Assembly: GCA_030424715.1 (NCBI GenBank)
Contig: JAUHWH010000009.1
Location: forward strand, 62,001 to 126,000
Direction of reading: 5' to 3'
DNA: 64,000 bases
Source of the DNA: Bdellovibrionia bacterium
GTDB lineage: Bacteria; Bdellovibrionota; Bdellovibrionia; Bdellovibrionales; JAGQZY01
In this document: positions 18,404 through 27,523 of the stretch, piece by piece
Layout: each line of letters opens with the position of its first letter
Position numbering within the stretch: the stretch's first letter is position 1
Program-made: the position numbers and the translations under genes
Notes under the pieces: generated by a model
What the model was told of the DNA's origin: nothing
Databases searched by the model: none
What the model saw: only the letters and a program-made list of their open reading frames with translations

Positions 18404-19981
18404 ATGATCCAATCGGCAAATCTCACCGACCTCATTATCCGGATGCTGGTTATAGCGTGCACCTCGATAATTCTCTTGCTTGTCACTCGCGACAACAACT
18501 TTGACCTGCACTTCAAAATCCGCAAAGCCCAGCCCACCTTGAACCAGCTATTGATCGTTGAGATTCCTAATGATTTTTCCGTCGACCGAGTGATTAGCGA
18601 GCTTCAGGAGAAAAAAACAAAACACATTTTTATAAGCCACTTTCTCTACGACCAACACAGCCCTCAGGTGACGCCCTATATTGTTGGCGACAAACAAAAC
18701 GACTTCTTGAGCATTGACATCAAACCAGACAGCGATGGCCTAAGCCGCCGGGTTACCTTTTTACAAAACATCGCCCCTTTCGACCTATCGAAACTCATAG
18801 GAAACTTATTAACAATTAACTTTCGCGGCCCGGCCAACACCTTTCCCACGATCAACTATTATGACCTGAGCTCTCAGAATACGTCTCTCGAAGGGACAAC
18901 AATAATTATTAAACCCACCCAGCCGATTGAAACCTATACCACCCCCTTAGGCCCTCTCTCTGAGGCTGAGATGTTAGCAACGATTTGGGACAACTTCCAA
19001 AATATGCGATTTATCCCACCAAAAGGCATCGGACTCCCCTCCTTTATTCTATTTATACTTCTTTTGGTCAGCACAGGTTTCTTGATTTACTTACCGTCAA
19101 CCTTGGCGCTACTGGCTTCAGCTGGACTGGCTATCGCCTATGTCAGTTTTTCTTTGTGGCTCTTTGATCTCCACGCCATTTGGACCCCCATCTTAACTCC
19201 AACCATCCAAATTCTTATTACTTTCTTGCTCATCTCAAATTACAAATTTGTACTCAATGAAAAAACCAGATGGAGCTTAGAAAAAGAGTCTCTTTTCTTC
19301 AATCAAGTCGAAGAAATGAAAACGAACTTCCTTAGCCTTTTCAGTCATGATCTAAAAACGCCTTTAGCAAAGATCATCGGTATCACTGACACCTTAAAAA
19401 GTAAGGTCGACGATGAGCAAATGCTGTTGGAATTAGAGAAAATCCATCAGTCTTCAAAAGATTTAGATAAATACATAAAGAGAATTTTAAAAATGTCACA
19501 GGTCCAATCTCGAAACATCGCTCTGTCTAAAGAACCGACTGACATTAACAACTTGATCAAACAATCCATTGAACAAAACCTTTACTTGGCTCAGGAAAAG
19601 AACATTCATGTGCTCGACAAAACAACCCCACTGTTTATGGTGGAGGTTGATGGTCCTCTCATTCAAGAGGTCATCGTGAATTTTATTGAAAATGCCATCA
19701 CCTACTCACCCAACAATAGTGAAATCATCGTCCTCTCTGAAGAGATCAATGACTTTATTAAAGTTTCAGTGAGGGATAATGGCCCCGGGATTCCGAAATC
19801 AATTCAAGATAACATCTGGGAGAAATCATACCGCTTTGACACTGAACAGGCGGGCTATGGGCTAGGACTGTTTCTGAGTCGCTATGTTGTTCACCTGCAT
19901 GGAGGCCAAGTTTTTCTAAATAGTCGAGAAAAGCATGGTAGTGAGTTCGGCTTTCTATTACCATTAACTGAGGACGTATAA
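18404..19981 (+). CDS. Membrane sensor histidine kinase with CHASE2-like extracytoplasmic domain
   Basis: 525 residues. An N-terminal membrane helix (~12-28) precedes a ~180-residue extracytoplasmic region, then three closely spaced helices (~210-280). This is the CHASE2 layout, though the sensor region is short and divergent. HisKA follows with phospho-accepting H315 (FSHDLKTPL), then HATPase (N box ENAITYS, G1 DNGPGIP, G2 GYGLGLFLS). Its TAA stop is followed directly by the ATG of the sigma54 activator, so the two form a two-component pair. The signal is unknown. It is divergent from ribF. Confidence 0.8.
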   Translation: MIQSANLTDLIIRMLVIACTSIILLLVTRDNNFDLHFKIRKAQPTLNQLLIVEIPNDFSVDRVISELQEKKTKHIFISHFLYDQHSPQVTPYIVGDKQNDFLSIDIKPDSDGLSRRVTFLQNIAPFDLSKLIGNLLTINFRGPANTFPTINYYDLSSQNTSLEGTTIIIKPTQPIETYTTPLGPLSEAEMLATIWDNFQNMRFIPPKGIGLPSFILFILLLVSTGFLIYLPSTLALLASAGLAIAYVSFSLWLFDLHAIWTPILTPTIQILITFLLISNYKFVLNEKTRWSLEKESLFFNQVEEMKTNFLSLFSHDLKTPLAKIIGITDTLKSKVDDEQMLLELEKIHQSSKDLDKYIKRILKMSQVQSRNIALSKEPTDINNLIKQSIEQNLYLAQEKNIHVLDKTTPLFMVEVDGPLIQEVIVNFIENAITYSPNNSEIIVLSEEINDFIKVSVRDNGPGIPKSIQDNIWEKSYRFDTEQAGYGLGLFLSRYVVHLHGGQVFLNSREKHGSEFGFLLPLTEDV

Positions 19982-21361
19982 ATGAAACCATTAAAAATTT
20001 TGATTGCCGACGACGAACCGGACCTCAGAAAATACATCATTCACATTCTGCAGCAGAATGAAGAGCATCAAATCCAGTTCCACGAAGTTGGTAACGGACA
20101 GGAGGCCATAGAAAGTCTCACTTCTGAAGTTTTTGACCTGATCCTACTGGATGTAAAAATGCCTGTCATGGATGGCATTGAAGCCCTGGGCAAAATTATC
20201 GACATGGAAGTGAACGCTTTTGTGGTGATGATAACCGCCCATGCGAACGTTAGAGATGCCGTCCACGCTATTAAACTTGGGGCTTACGACTATCTCGAAA
20301 AGCCCCTCAACAAAGATAAAATTGTGGAAATTTTCAAAAAAGCGGTTGAAGCTCGACGCCTAGTTGAGGAGATCTCACTGAGCTTTCCGATTCTAGAATC
20401 CGACGTAGAGAGCAAGATCATAGGTCACTCTAAACCGATGAAAGAAGTCTTCGATCTTATCAAAAAGATTTCTAACGTCGACAGCACAATCCTTCTGCGG
20501 GGCGAAAACGGAACGGGTAAAGACCTGGTGGCCAAAGCCATTCACTTTAACTCAAACCGAAAAAGTGAGCAGATGATCAGTCTCAACTGTGCAGCAATCC
20601 CTGACGGATTGGTGGAGAGTGAGCTGTTTGGCCATGAAAAAGGAGCCTTTACAGATGCCCACGAACGCAAGATTGGTAAATTTCAACTCGCCAATAATGG
20701 CACCCTATTTCTTGACGAAATTGGCGAATTAAAATTAGAGGTCCAAGCCAAGATGCTAAGAGTGCTGCAGGACAAAACCTTTATGCCAGTGGGATCGAAC
20801 CGACAACAGAAAACCAACGCAAGAATCATCACGGCAACCAATCAAAACCTTGAAAAACTTGTTGAAGAGGGCTCGTTTCGAGAAGACTTATACTTTCGAC
20901 TGAATGTGATCCCTATCTTCATTCCGCCCTTGCGTGAACGTGAAGAAGACATTCCCTCGCTGGTGACCTATTTCTTAAAAAAATATTCGATGGGCGCTGG
21001 AACCGACAAGTCTTTCTCTGAGGCCGCCATGGCACGCCTGACGGCCTACGCCTGGCCTGGGAACATTCGTGAACTTGAAAACGTCATTCAAAGAACACTC
21101 ATTCTCGCCAGTGGTGCGCGGGTTGAGGTGGAAGACCTCCCACCTCAAATTGCCGAGGCCGAAAAGCCAGAGCCTGAAGACAAGGATATGGATTTTGAAA
21201 AGTTCAAAATCGAATCTGAAAAGTCCTTTATTGAAAAAGCTCTGGCTGCTAACGAAGGCAAAATCAATCGAACGGTTGCCAACGCTAATATCCCGAAAAA
21301 CACACTTCTTCGGAAAATTAAAAAGTTCAATATCGACTTAAAAAAACTACCGAAAGATTGA
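19982..21361 (+). CDS. Sigma54-dependent response regulator with variant GAFTDA loop
   Basis: 459 residues. The receiver domain carries D10/D11, D57 (LLDVKMP) and K (EKPLN). The AAA+ domain has Walker A GENGTGKD and Walker B GTLFLDEIGE. The C-terminus is a Fis-like helix-turn-helix (NRTVANANIPKNTLLRKIK). The sigma54-contact loop reads GAFTDA rather than GAFTGA, replacing the second conserved glycine. It follows its kinase without a gap. Its last 15 bases overlap the convergent glycosyltransferase gene. Targets are unknown. Confidence 0.9.
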   Translation: MKPLKILIADDEPDLRKYIIHILQQNEEHQIQFHEVGNGQEAIESLTSEVFDLILLDVKMPVMDGIEALGKIIDMEVNAFVVMITAHANVRDAVHAIKLGAYDYLEKPLNKDKIVEIFKKAVEARRLVEEISLSFPILESDVESKIIGHSKPMKEVFDLIKKISNVDSTILLRGENGTGKDLVAKAIHFNSNRKSEQMISLNCAAIPDGLVESELFGHEKGAFTDAHERKIGKFQLANNGTLFLDEIGELKLEVQAKMLRVLQDKTFMPVGSNRQQKTNARIITATNQNLEKLVEEGSFREDLYFRLNVIPIFIPPLREREEDIPSLVTYFLKKYSMGAGTDKSFSEAAMARLTAYAWPGNIRELENVIQRTLILASGARVEVEDLPPQIAEAEKPEPEDKDMDFEKFKIESEKSFIEKALAANEGKINRTVANANIPKNTLLRKIKKFNIDLKKLPKD

Positions 21362-22390
21362 CAGGGCCTCATCCACCACGGCTCGGTGAGAGACCGAGGT
21401 CATACACTGATGAGTGCCAATAGGACACTGTCGCCCGCCGTGCTGACCGCAGGGGCGGCACAGTAAACTGTTATTTTCTATGACCTGGGCCTTGCTATTC
21501 CAAGGTTTGTACCCCAATTCGGTGACCGTGGGGCCAAAGACGGCCACTGTTGGGCAGCCGACAACGCTCGCCATATGCATCGCTCCAGAGTCATTGCAAA
21601 CTATTCCGCTGGCCTTGGAGAGGAGCATCATTGACTGCAACACACTCAGTTGCCCGGCTAAAGAGAAACTATTTGGAATTTCTTTTTGTAACTTCTCGCA
21701 TAAGCTTCTCTCATCGGGAGCCCCCAAGATCACAATTTGATAATTTTTCCGAGCCAGGTCAGTCGCCGCTTTCACATAAGACTTCTGGCTCCAGCGCTTC
21801 GTGGCCCAAACACTCCCTGGAGCAATGCAAACATAAGGAGTGCCGACATTCAAACCTTGCACCTTTGCACTCACCATTTGCCGGACCTCTTCTTCGGACC
21901 AAGAGACCTGCTTCAGGTGCATGTCGGCCCAGTGTGGAATGGCATCGGTTTTTTGCGCAAAGGCCTCTAGGTTGATGGCAACGGCCTCTGACACCGTCCC
22001 AAGGAGCTGCAGTTGACGGATGGCCTCGGGCCATTGCAGGTTGCGCTCCACTCGATGGGTAAAATAAGAAGCATTCCAAGTGTTTTTGTAGCCAATCTTC
22101 TGCTCGGCCTTGAGACTTTTTACAATGCGATGGCTCGAGACCGATTGATGGGGGCAAAAGATGGTGTGGAAACTTTCGTTTTCCATATTTTTTATTAGCG
22201 ACTTTTTCGAGGACTTATTCACCTCAATGACCCGTTCGCAGACACCAAGACTCTTCATGAGTTCACCATACCCCTGGCGACAAACCAAATGGATCGCCGA
22301 CTGGGGAGACCAGTAGCGAATCTGCTTTAAAGCAGGAATGGCCAACAGAAGGTCACCTAAAAATGCCGTTTGAATATAGAGATGATTCAT
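21347..22390 (-). CDS. Glycosyltransferase family 9 (heptosyltransferase-like)
   Basis: 347 residues with GT9 hallmarks. These are the N-terminal FLGDLLLAIPAL motif, the central PYVCIAPGSVWATKRW segment, and GIVCNDSGAMHMASVVGCPTVAVFGPT for donor binding. GT9 enzymes (WaaC, WaaF, WaaQ) add ADP-heptose to the lipopolysaccharide core at the cytoplasmic face. Its place at the end of the lipid A operon supports a core-sugar role, but the exact acceptor cannot be read. A Cys-rich tail (LLCRPCGQHGGRQC) resembles WaaF-type members. ATG overlaps the upstream stop (ATGA). Confidence 0.88.
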   Translation of the reverse strand: MNHLYIQTAFLGDLLLAIPALKQIRYWSPQSAIHLVCRQGYGELMKSLGVCERVIEVNKSSKKSLIKNMENESFHTIFCPHQSVSSHRIVKSLKAEQKIGYKNTWNASYFTHRVERNLQWPEAIRQLQLLGTVSEAVAINLEAFAQKTDAIPHWADMHLKQVSWSEEEVRQMVSAKVQGLNVGTPYVCIAPGSVWATKRWSQKSYVKAATDLARKNYQIVILGAPDERSLCEKLQKEIPNSFSLAGQLSVLQSMMLLSKASGIVCNDSGAMHMASVVGCPTVAVFGPTVTELGYKPWNSKAQVIENNSLLCRPCGQHGGRQCPIGTHQCMTSVSHRAVVDEALSIFR

Positions 22391-23487
22391 CTTTTCAATT
22401 TCTGAACTTCGCCAACAATGGTACCGATTTTAATCTTAGATTCCATTCGCACAATAAATTTCCGGTCATCGGCAGTCAACCAAAGATAGTTTTCTCCGGT
22501 CGGTTTAAATTTACCGTCAATATCGAATTGTGGTTTAACGACGAAAGTATCAAACTTGCCTATTTTAGTGAAGATTGTTTCACGACGGACCACTTCAGCA
22601 GTCATCTCAATATTCTTACCTTCGTGTCCGACCCGTACTTTTAACTTCTTGCCCACCTTCAGAGTGAAGTTGCGTAGATAATAAGCCGCGCTAAAAACGT
22701 TTTGTGAGTAGGCGAGTAAGTCCCACTCTATCTTTTTCTTTTCAAGCTTCTCGTTCTTTTTTTGCTTGCGATCCCACATGGTGGCCTTACCCGCTTTGTG
22801 ATCAAAGAAGGTTCTGGTTTCGCGAACCTGCTTCGATTCATCGACGTGGATTTCGTAGGAATGAGGCAATAGAGTCTCGTAATCAACAAAGGTCTCTGCG
22901 ACGTCATCCACCGAATAAAACATGGAAAACAGGGGACTGGATTTCATAATGTACTTAAAGTGGTAGGACTTCTCGCCGTTCACTTGGACCATGGGCATCA
23001 CTTTCATGGTGAACTTGCCGGCCTCTACCGCAAAGTATGAAATCCCCATCACAACCTCTTCACCCACTCGAAAAGGTTGAACCAGGGGGCGACGCCCGTC
23101 GAACCCCTCGCTATCTTCCAGAGGAGGTTGCCGAGGAGCACTTTTTGCCTTCTTCTTCCCTTTTACCGAAGGCGACGGCGATTTTTGTTCTTTGGCCTCC
23201 TTCTTGGGTGCCTTTTTTTTCTGTGGCGCCGGGGCATTGGCTGCCGACTTTTTCTTCGTTGCGCTGTTAGTTACTTTCTTAGGCGTCTGTTTTTTTGACT
23301 TGGCTTCTTCAGGAGTCGGCGGGGGAGACTGAGTCTTGGGCTCCTCCATGGTTTCAATTTTTACAACTTGCTCAAATTCAGAAGTATCCTGCACCTGCTC
23401 GTGATCGAAGTCCTTATCAGAAGTGACACAGGAGACAAGGACCCATAATAAAGAACAGCCAAAAGAAACTCTCAAGAACTTACTCAT
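22387..23487 (-). CDS. Lipoprotein with DUF3108 domain
   Basis: 366 residues. A lipoprotein signal with lipobox LVSC (Cys20) is followed by ~90 residues of Lys/Pro/Ala-rich low-complexity linker. A DUF3108 beta-rich domain then occupies the last ~230 residues (PFRVGEEVVMGISYFAVEAG, later GENYLWLTADDRKFIVRM). The fold is thought to resemble periplasmic lipid-binding or LPS-transport shells, but function is not established. The strongly basic, proline-rich linker suits passage through the peptidoglycan layer. It lies between an acyltransferase and a heptosyltransferase gene and overlaps the latter (ATGA). Confidence 0.8.
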   Translation of the reverse strand: MSKFLRVSFGCSLLWVLVSCVTSDKDFDHEQVQDTSEFEQVVKIETMEEPKTQSPPPTPEEAKSKKQTPKKVTNSATKKKSAANAPAPQKKKAPKKEAKEQKSPSPSVKGKKKAKSAPRQPPLEDSEGFDGRRPLVQPFRVGEEVVMGISYFAVEAGKFTMKVMPMVQVNGEKSYHFKYIMKSSPLFSMFYSVDDVAETFVDYETLLPHSYEIHVDESKQVRETRTFFDHKAGKATMWDRKQKKNEKLEKKKIEWDLLAYSQNVFSAAYYLRNFTLKVGKKLKVRVGHEGKNIEMTAEVVRRETIFTKIGKFDTFVVKPQFDIDGKFKPTGENYLWLTADDRKFIVRMESKIKIGTIVGEVQKLKR

Positions 23488-23540
23488 TAATTTATGATAA
23501 CAACCTTCAACAAAGTCCGATAGGAAATTTAACAGAAATA

Positions 23541-24437
23541 TTATGTTTCAATGCGGGCCAACCTCTGATTCGGAAAGCCCACTTTCCAGCGTCGATGCAC
23601 CCACATCCACTGCTCAGGGGCCTGCAATATGGCGTTCTCAACGACCCGGTTGTATTTTTCGGTCATAAAACGCAGCGTCTCGCTTTTACCGCCTTGTTCT
23701 TCAAACTCAATGGGAGGCTGAACCACGATCTTGTGCTTTTTGGGCCCCGTCCGGTAGGTGTAGACCGGCACCACCGGAGCCCCAGAGCGCTGAGCAAACA
23801 GGGCTAACCCGGCCGCAGTGCCTGTTTCATAACCAAAAAAAGTCGTCAAAATACCATTCGGAGGGCCCGTGTATTGATCGAGCACAAAAATGACCGCTTG
23901 ATTGCCTTTCAAGGCTTTCAATATCTCGTAGCTGCTTTTACGAGGAGGAATAAAACGCACGCCTTTTGCCTCTCGGGCCGAAAACCAAAGCTTGTTGAGC
24001 CACTGCGACTGAAAAATCTTCGAAATAATATGAACAGGGTATCCCCAGCTGGCAAGCGCAGCAGTCCCAAGATCTCCATTACCCAGGTGAACACTTAATA
24101 CAAAAACACCTTTATTCTCATCAAAAGCCGACCGAAAGTGTTCCTCACCCTCGACATCGTACATTTCTCGAAAATCCTGTTCCCACAAAAAAGGCATGGA
24201 GAAAAACTCGGTGAGAGTCAGCCCCATATGATAAAGAGACCGTCGGGCCATTCGGGTCGCCGTCGTCCTCCCCATTTCTGGAAACACTCGCTGCACATTT
24301 TCAATGGCTTGCTGTCGTCGTATTCGTAAAACGTCGAACCACATAAGGCCAATAAACCAAGCGATCGCTTGATGAATAAAAAAGGGCATCTTATGAATCA
24401 GGAAAGCGATAGCAAGTAGGGGATATTTGAGAAGCAT
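23541..24437 (-). CDS. Lipid A late acyltransferase (LpxL/HtrB family)
   Basis: 298 residues with an N-terminal membrane anchor (LLKYPLLAIAFLIHK) and the LPLAT catalytic HX4D motif in HLGNGD. Further family segments are VIFVLDQYTGPPNGILTTFFG and PVVPVYTYR. It transfers a secondary acyl chain onto lipid A precursors at the inner membrane. ATG 24437 overlaps the lpxK stop (TGATG); a TTG directly upstream is also open. Which acyl chain and position it serves (LpxL or LpxM) cannot be decided. Confidence 0.9.
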   Translation of the reverse strand: MLLKYPLLAIAFLIHKMPFFIHQAIAWFIGLMWFDVLRIRRQQAIENVQRVFPEMGRTTATRMARRSLYHMGLTLTEFFSMPFLWEQDFREMYDVEGEEHFRSAFDENKGVFVLSVHLGNGDLGTAALASWGYPVHIISKIFQSQWLNKLWFSAREAKGVRFIPPRKSSYEILKALKGNQAVIFVLDQYTGPPNGILTTFFGYETGTAAGLALFAQRSGAPVVPVYTYRTGPKKHKIVVQPPIEFEEQGGKSETLRFMTEKYNRVVENAILQAPEQWMWVHRRWKVGFPNQRLARIET

Positions 24438-25462
24438 CAACGGAGGACGCCCTCCAACAGTTCATCAAACTCACTGGATCGCTCCAGGAGTTCAACCTTC
24501 ATTTTACAAACCCAGAGTTGGATCCCCATTTCTTTAAAGTGCTTTTTGAATCGGTTGAGTTTGACCGCGTCTTTTTCAGTGATCATCAGATCGCGACTTC
24601 CCTCTCTTTTCATGTTGTAGGTCATTCGTTCAACGTCAGCAGGTTTCCAAAAGTAATGATCGGGGAATATAAACTCTTTGACCGGTTGCACCCCCTGCTG
24701 TTCCAAGGTCTTCAAAAAAGCATCGGGATTCCCCACCCCACAGGTCATGGAGGCTTGATCCAAAGACACCGTCCAATCCAGCTCACTGACCATGGGAACC
24801 CAGTGAGAGAAAACAAAATCGGCATAAAAGATCCGATCCTTAGCGAGGAAGGGCAAACAGCGATCGGTCAACCACCTAACCTGATTCTGATTGGCGTAGT
24901 TGCACTTATTGATCACCACAGCGTGGGCTCGCCGAAGACCACTGAACCCCTCTCGCATTTGCCCGACAGGCAAAAGATGATAATGAGAACGAGAAACGGA
25001 GGCATCTAACAAGATAAGGTTAAAATCACGCTCTAAAGCAAAATGTTGAAAGCCATCATCAAGGACAAAGAGATCGGGCTTTCGTTCATTTAACACCCAT
25101 TGCGCGGCATTGGCTCGATTTCTCCCGACAACGACGTCGGCAGAGGTGTTGGCTTTCAGCCACAACGGCTCATCGCCACAGCGGCGCGCATCCATGGTTT
25201 CCTCGACTCGCAAAACCCCGTTGTAGTCACCGGTATACCCACGACTCAAGATCGCAACATCACTGCCTCGTTCGTGAAAAAATTGACTGACTTTTTGAAC
25301 CCAAGGCGTTTTGCCGGTTCCACCAGTGGTCAGGTTTCCTATACAGAGAACCGGCGGCTCCACTTTATGCCGTTTTAAAACACCCACCGAGAATAAGAAA
25401 TACCTAAGCTGACTGAGCAAGAAAAATAAAAATGCTAACGGCCACAATAAAAATCGGATCAC
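24437..25462 (-). CDS. lpxK: Tetraacyldisaccharide 4'-kinase LpxK
   Basis: 341 residues. An N-terminal membrane helix (FLLWPLAFLFFLLSQL) precedes the P-loop GNLTTGGTGKTP, then DVAILSRGY and DEPLWL, and the catalytic-site segment LFVLDDGFQH with the conserved DDGFQ. It phosphorylates the 4' position of the lipid A disaccharide. Length and motif order are normal. The start overlaps the lpxB stop (ATGA). Confidence 0.95.
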   Translation of the reverse strand: MIRFLLWPLAFLFFLLSQLRYFLFSVGVLKRHKVEPPVLCIGNLTTGGTGKTPWVQKVSQFFHERGSDVAILSRGYTGDYNGVLRVEETMDARRCGDEPLWLKANTSADVVVGRNRANAAQWVLNERKPDLFVLDDGFQHFALERDFNLILLDASVSRSHYHLLPVGQMREGFSGLRRAHAVVINKCNYANQNQVRWLTDRCLPFLAKDRIFYADFVFSHWVPMVSELDWTVSLDQASMTCGVGNPDAFLKTLEQQGVQPVKEFIFPDHYFWKPADVERMTYNMKREGSRDLMITEKDAVKLNRFKKHFKEMGIQLWVCKMKVELLERSSEFDELLEGVLR

Positions 25463-26601
25463 TGGGCAAACCTTTCTTCAAGGAGACTCACTAAGTTCTC
25501 GGTGGCACCGCCCTGGCCCAATTTTGTTTTCACCTGTGCCAATTCCTTTAACATTCTGTCGCTCTCTGGCGATTCTTCAAAAAGAACGGAAAGCTGAGCA
25601 ACAAGATTCTGGGGAGTGGCTTGTTCTTGAAAAAGTTCCGGGACTACGATTTTATCCGCAATAAGGTTCACGATACAAAAGGCCTTCACCGAGCGAACCA
25701 AAAGCTTCGCCATAAAGGCCGTGATCGGATTCATTTTGTACATAACGACCATGGGCTTTAGGCAAAGGGCCACTTGCAAAGTCGCCGTACCAGATGCCGT
25801 TAAAATCACATCGCAGCTCTGGATCATTCGGCTGGGTGCCTCTTGTATGAACTCAAAAGATGAGTCGTCTTCGTTCATGTAGGGTAACAGATCCTCTTTT
25901 GACAAAGTGGGCGCCAAAAGAATTTTAACGTCAATGTCTTTATCAGCGGTCAACTGGCGGGCCGCCGCTAACTGGGTCGTAAAATTATGTTGCACTTCAC
26001 TACGACGGCTCCCGGGCATCAAGCCAAGAACTTTTCTTTTCCTCGGACCGGGCACATGATTGGCGAGCTCTTTGTCTACTATTTCCACCAAAGGGTGACC
26101 CACAAAATGGGCATTCACTCCATAGGGTTTGTAAAAGTCCACTTCAAAGGGGAACACGACAGCCATTTCATCGACAAATTGTTGCACCTGCTTAACACGC
26201 CCCTTCTTCCAGGCCCATAGCTGGGGAGAAATATAATAAACCACCGGAATTTCCAGTTTCTTTAGTCTCTTCGCCATTCGCAAATTGAATCCTGGATAAT
26301 CAAGCAAAAGGGCAAATCGTGGTTTGTCTTGCTTCGCCTTCTGTAGAATCGCCTCAGCACAGCTGCGAATTTCGGAGTAATGCTTAATCACCTCCTGCAG
26401 TCCAACAACGGCCATGTCCTCGGCAAAGCCGAGACAATCCATCCCCTCGGACTGCATCTGGCGGTCACCCACTCCAAAAAAATGGCATTGCGGATGTCGC
26501 TCGCGCCACTGAGAAATAAAGTTTTTTGCATACATGCAACTCGAAGCTTCAGCTGCAATGAGAAGAATACTATCTGTTTTTGAGACGTCGGCTGATTTCA
26601 T
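25459..26601 (-). CDS. lpxB: Lipid-A-disaccharide synthase LpxB
   Basis: 380 residues, GT19 family. Visible are the N-terminal AAEASS (usual AGEASG) segment, GVGDRQMQSEGM, the central YYISPQLWAWKKGR signature, FVGHPLVE and LGLMPGSRRSEV. It joins UDP-diacyl-sugar and lipid X to form the lipid A disaccharide. ATG 26601 (a GTG precedes it directly) lies inside the end of the upstream oxidoreductase gene, overlapping it by 32 bases, so the two are translationally linked. Confidence 0.95.
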   Translation of the reverse strand: MKSADVSKTDSILLIAAEASSCMYAKNFISQWRERHPQCHFFGVGDRQMQSEGMDCLGFAEDMAVVGLQEVIKHYSEIRSCAEAILQKAKQDKPRFALLLDYPGFNLRMAKRLKKLEIPVVYYISPQLWAWKKGRVKQVQQFVDEMAVVFPFEVDFYKPYGVNAHFVGHPLVEIVDKELANHVPGPRKRKVLGLMPGSRRSEVQHNFTTQLAAARQLTADKDIDVKILLAPTLSKEDLLPYMNEDDSSFEFIQEAPSRMIQSCDVILTASGTATLQVALCLKPMVVMYKMNPITAFMAKLLVRSVKAFCIVNLIADKIVVPELFQEQATPQNLVAQLSVLFEESPESDRMLKELAQVKTKLGQGGATENLVSLLEERFAQ

Positions 26602-27523
26602 CACGAACTTGTTCCGCTACTTTCATTGCAACAAGAGCTTGCTCACCGCTAACAATGGGCTGGCTTCCTTGCAAAGCACAATCCACAAAGGATTGGTCTT
26701 CGGCCAACAGTGCGTCACCCTTTTTTAGTTCCCAGGCTTCAAATTCAAGGGGGATTTCTTCTTCAAAATTGTCCCACTCGCCGGTCTTGGTGGTTAAATT
26801 GAGTTCGCCCGTTCCGAAGTCGATCGACAAATACTGCGTCTCTTGGAAGACCCGAATTTTCCGAGTCGCCGTCTGTGACACTCGCGAGGCGGTCAAGTTC
26901 GCGACAGCTCCTGACTCAAACTCTAAGCGAGCATTGGCAATATCCACATAGGGGGTCAACACGGGAGTCCCCACCGCCGAGACACTGACAATCGGACTAT
27001 TCACCAAGTTCATAATCACGTCGATATCATGAATCATCAAATCTAAAACAACATCCACATCGGTGCTGCGAGGCTTAAACGGAGCGAGGCGATGGCATTC
27101 AATAAACAAGGGCTCTTTTAATTGTTTTTTTGCTGACACCAACGCCGGATTAAAACGCTCGACATGCCCCACCTGCAACACCAGGCCTTTGGCTTTGGCG
27201 ATTTCACACAGTTCTTCTGCTTCCGCCACTGTTGTGGTGATGGGCTTCTCAATAAGGGTGTGCTTGCCATTTTTTAGAAAAAATTTGGCGATCTCGAAAT
27301 GAAAAGGCGTGGGAGCGGCGATTAAAACCCCGTCCACTTTATCAACAATCGCCTTATAGTCGGAAAAGGCTTCACAATTGTATTTTTTGGCTAGGACTGC
27401 TGCTTTCTCAAGATCAGGATCAACAATAGCAACGAGCTGAGAGTTCTCGATATTAAAAAACTTTTCAGCATGATAAGTCCCAAGGTGACCAGCTCCTACC
27501 ACAGCGGTTTTCATCGAACTCAT
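26570..27523 (-). CDS. Gfo/Idh/MocA-family oxidoreductase within the lpx operon
   Basis: 317 residues. An N-terminal NAD(P)-binding Rossmann fold shows GAGHLGTYHA (10-19) and DPDLEKA. The family EKP motif is present (LIEKPITTT), followed by the alpha/beta substrate domain with RLAPFKPRSTDVDVVLDLMIHDID. It sits between lpxA and lpxB, overlapping both (ATGA with lpxA). In lineages that make 2,3-diamino lipid A, the oxidase GnnA from this family works with the aminotransferase GnnB to convert UDP-GlcNAc into the 3-amino sugar used by LpxA. Bdellovibrio lipid A is reported to contain 2,3-diamino-2,3-dideoxyglucose. A GnnA-like role is therefore plausible, but no gnnB is in this window. Confidence 0.8.
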   Translation of the reverse strand: MSSMKTAVVGAGHLGTYHAEKFFNIENSQLVAIVDPDLEKAAVLAKKYNCEAFSDYKAIVDKVDGVLIAAPTPFHFEIAKFFLKNGKHTLIEKPITTTVAEAEELCEIAKAKGLVLQVGHVERFNPALVSAKKQLKEPLFIECHRLAPFKPRSTDVDVVLDLMIHDIDVIMNLVNSPIVSVSAVGTPVLTPYVDIANARLEFESGAVANLTASRVSQTATRKIRVFQETQYLSIDFGTGELNLTTKTGEWDNFEEEIPLEFEAWELKKGDALLAEDQSFVDCALQGSQPIVSGEQALVAMKVAEQVRDEISRRLKNR

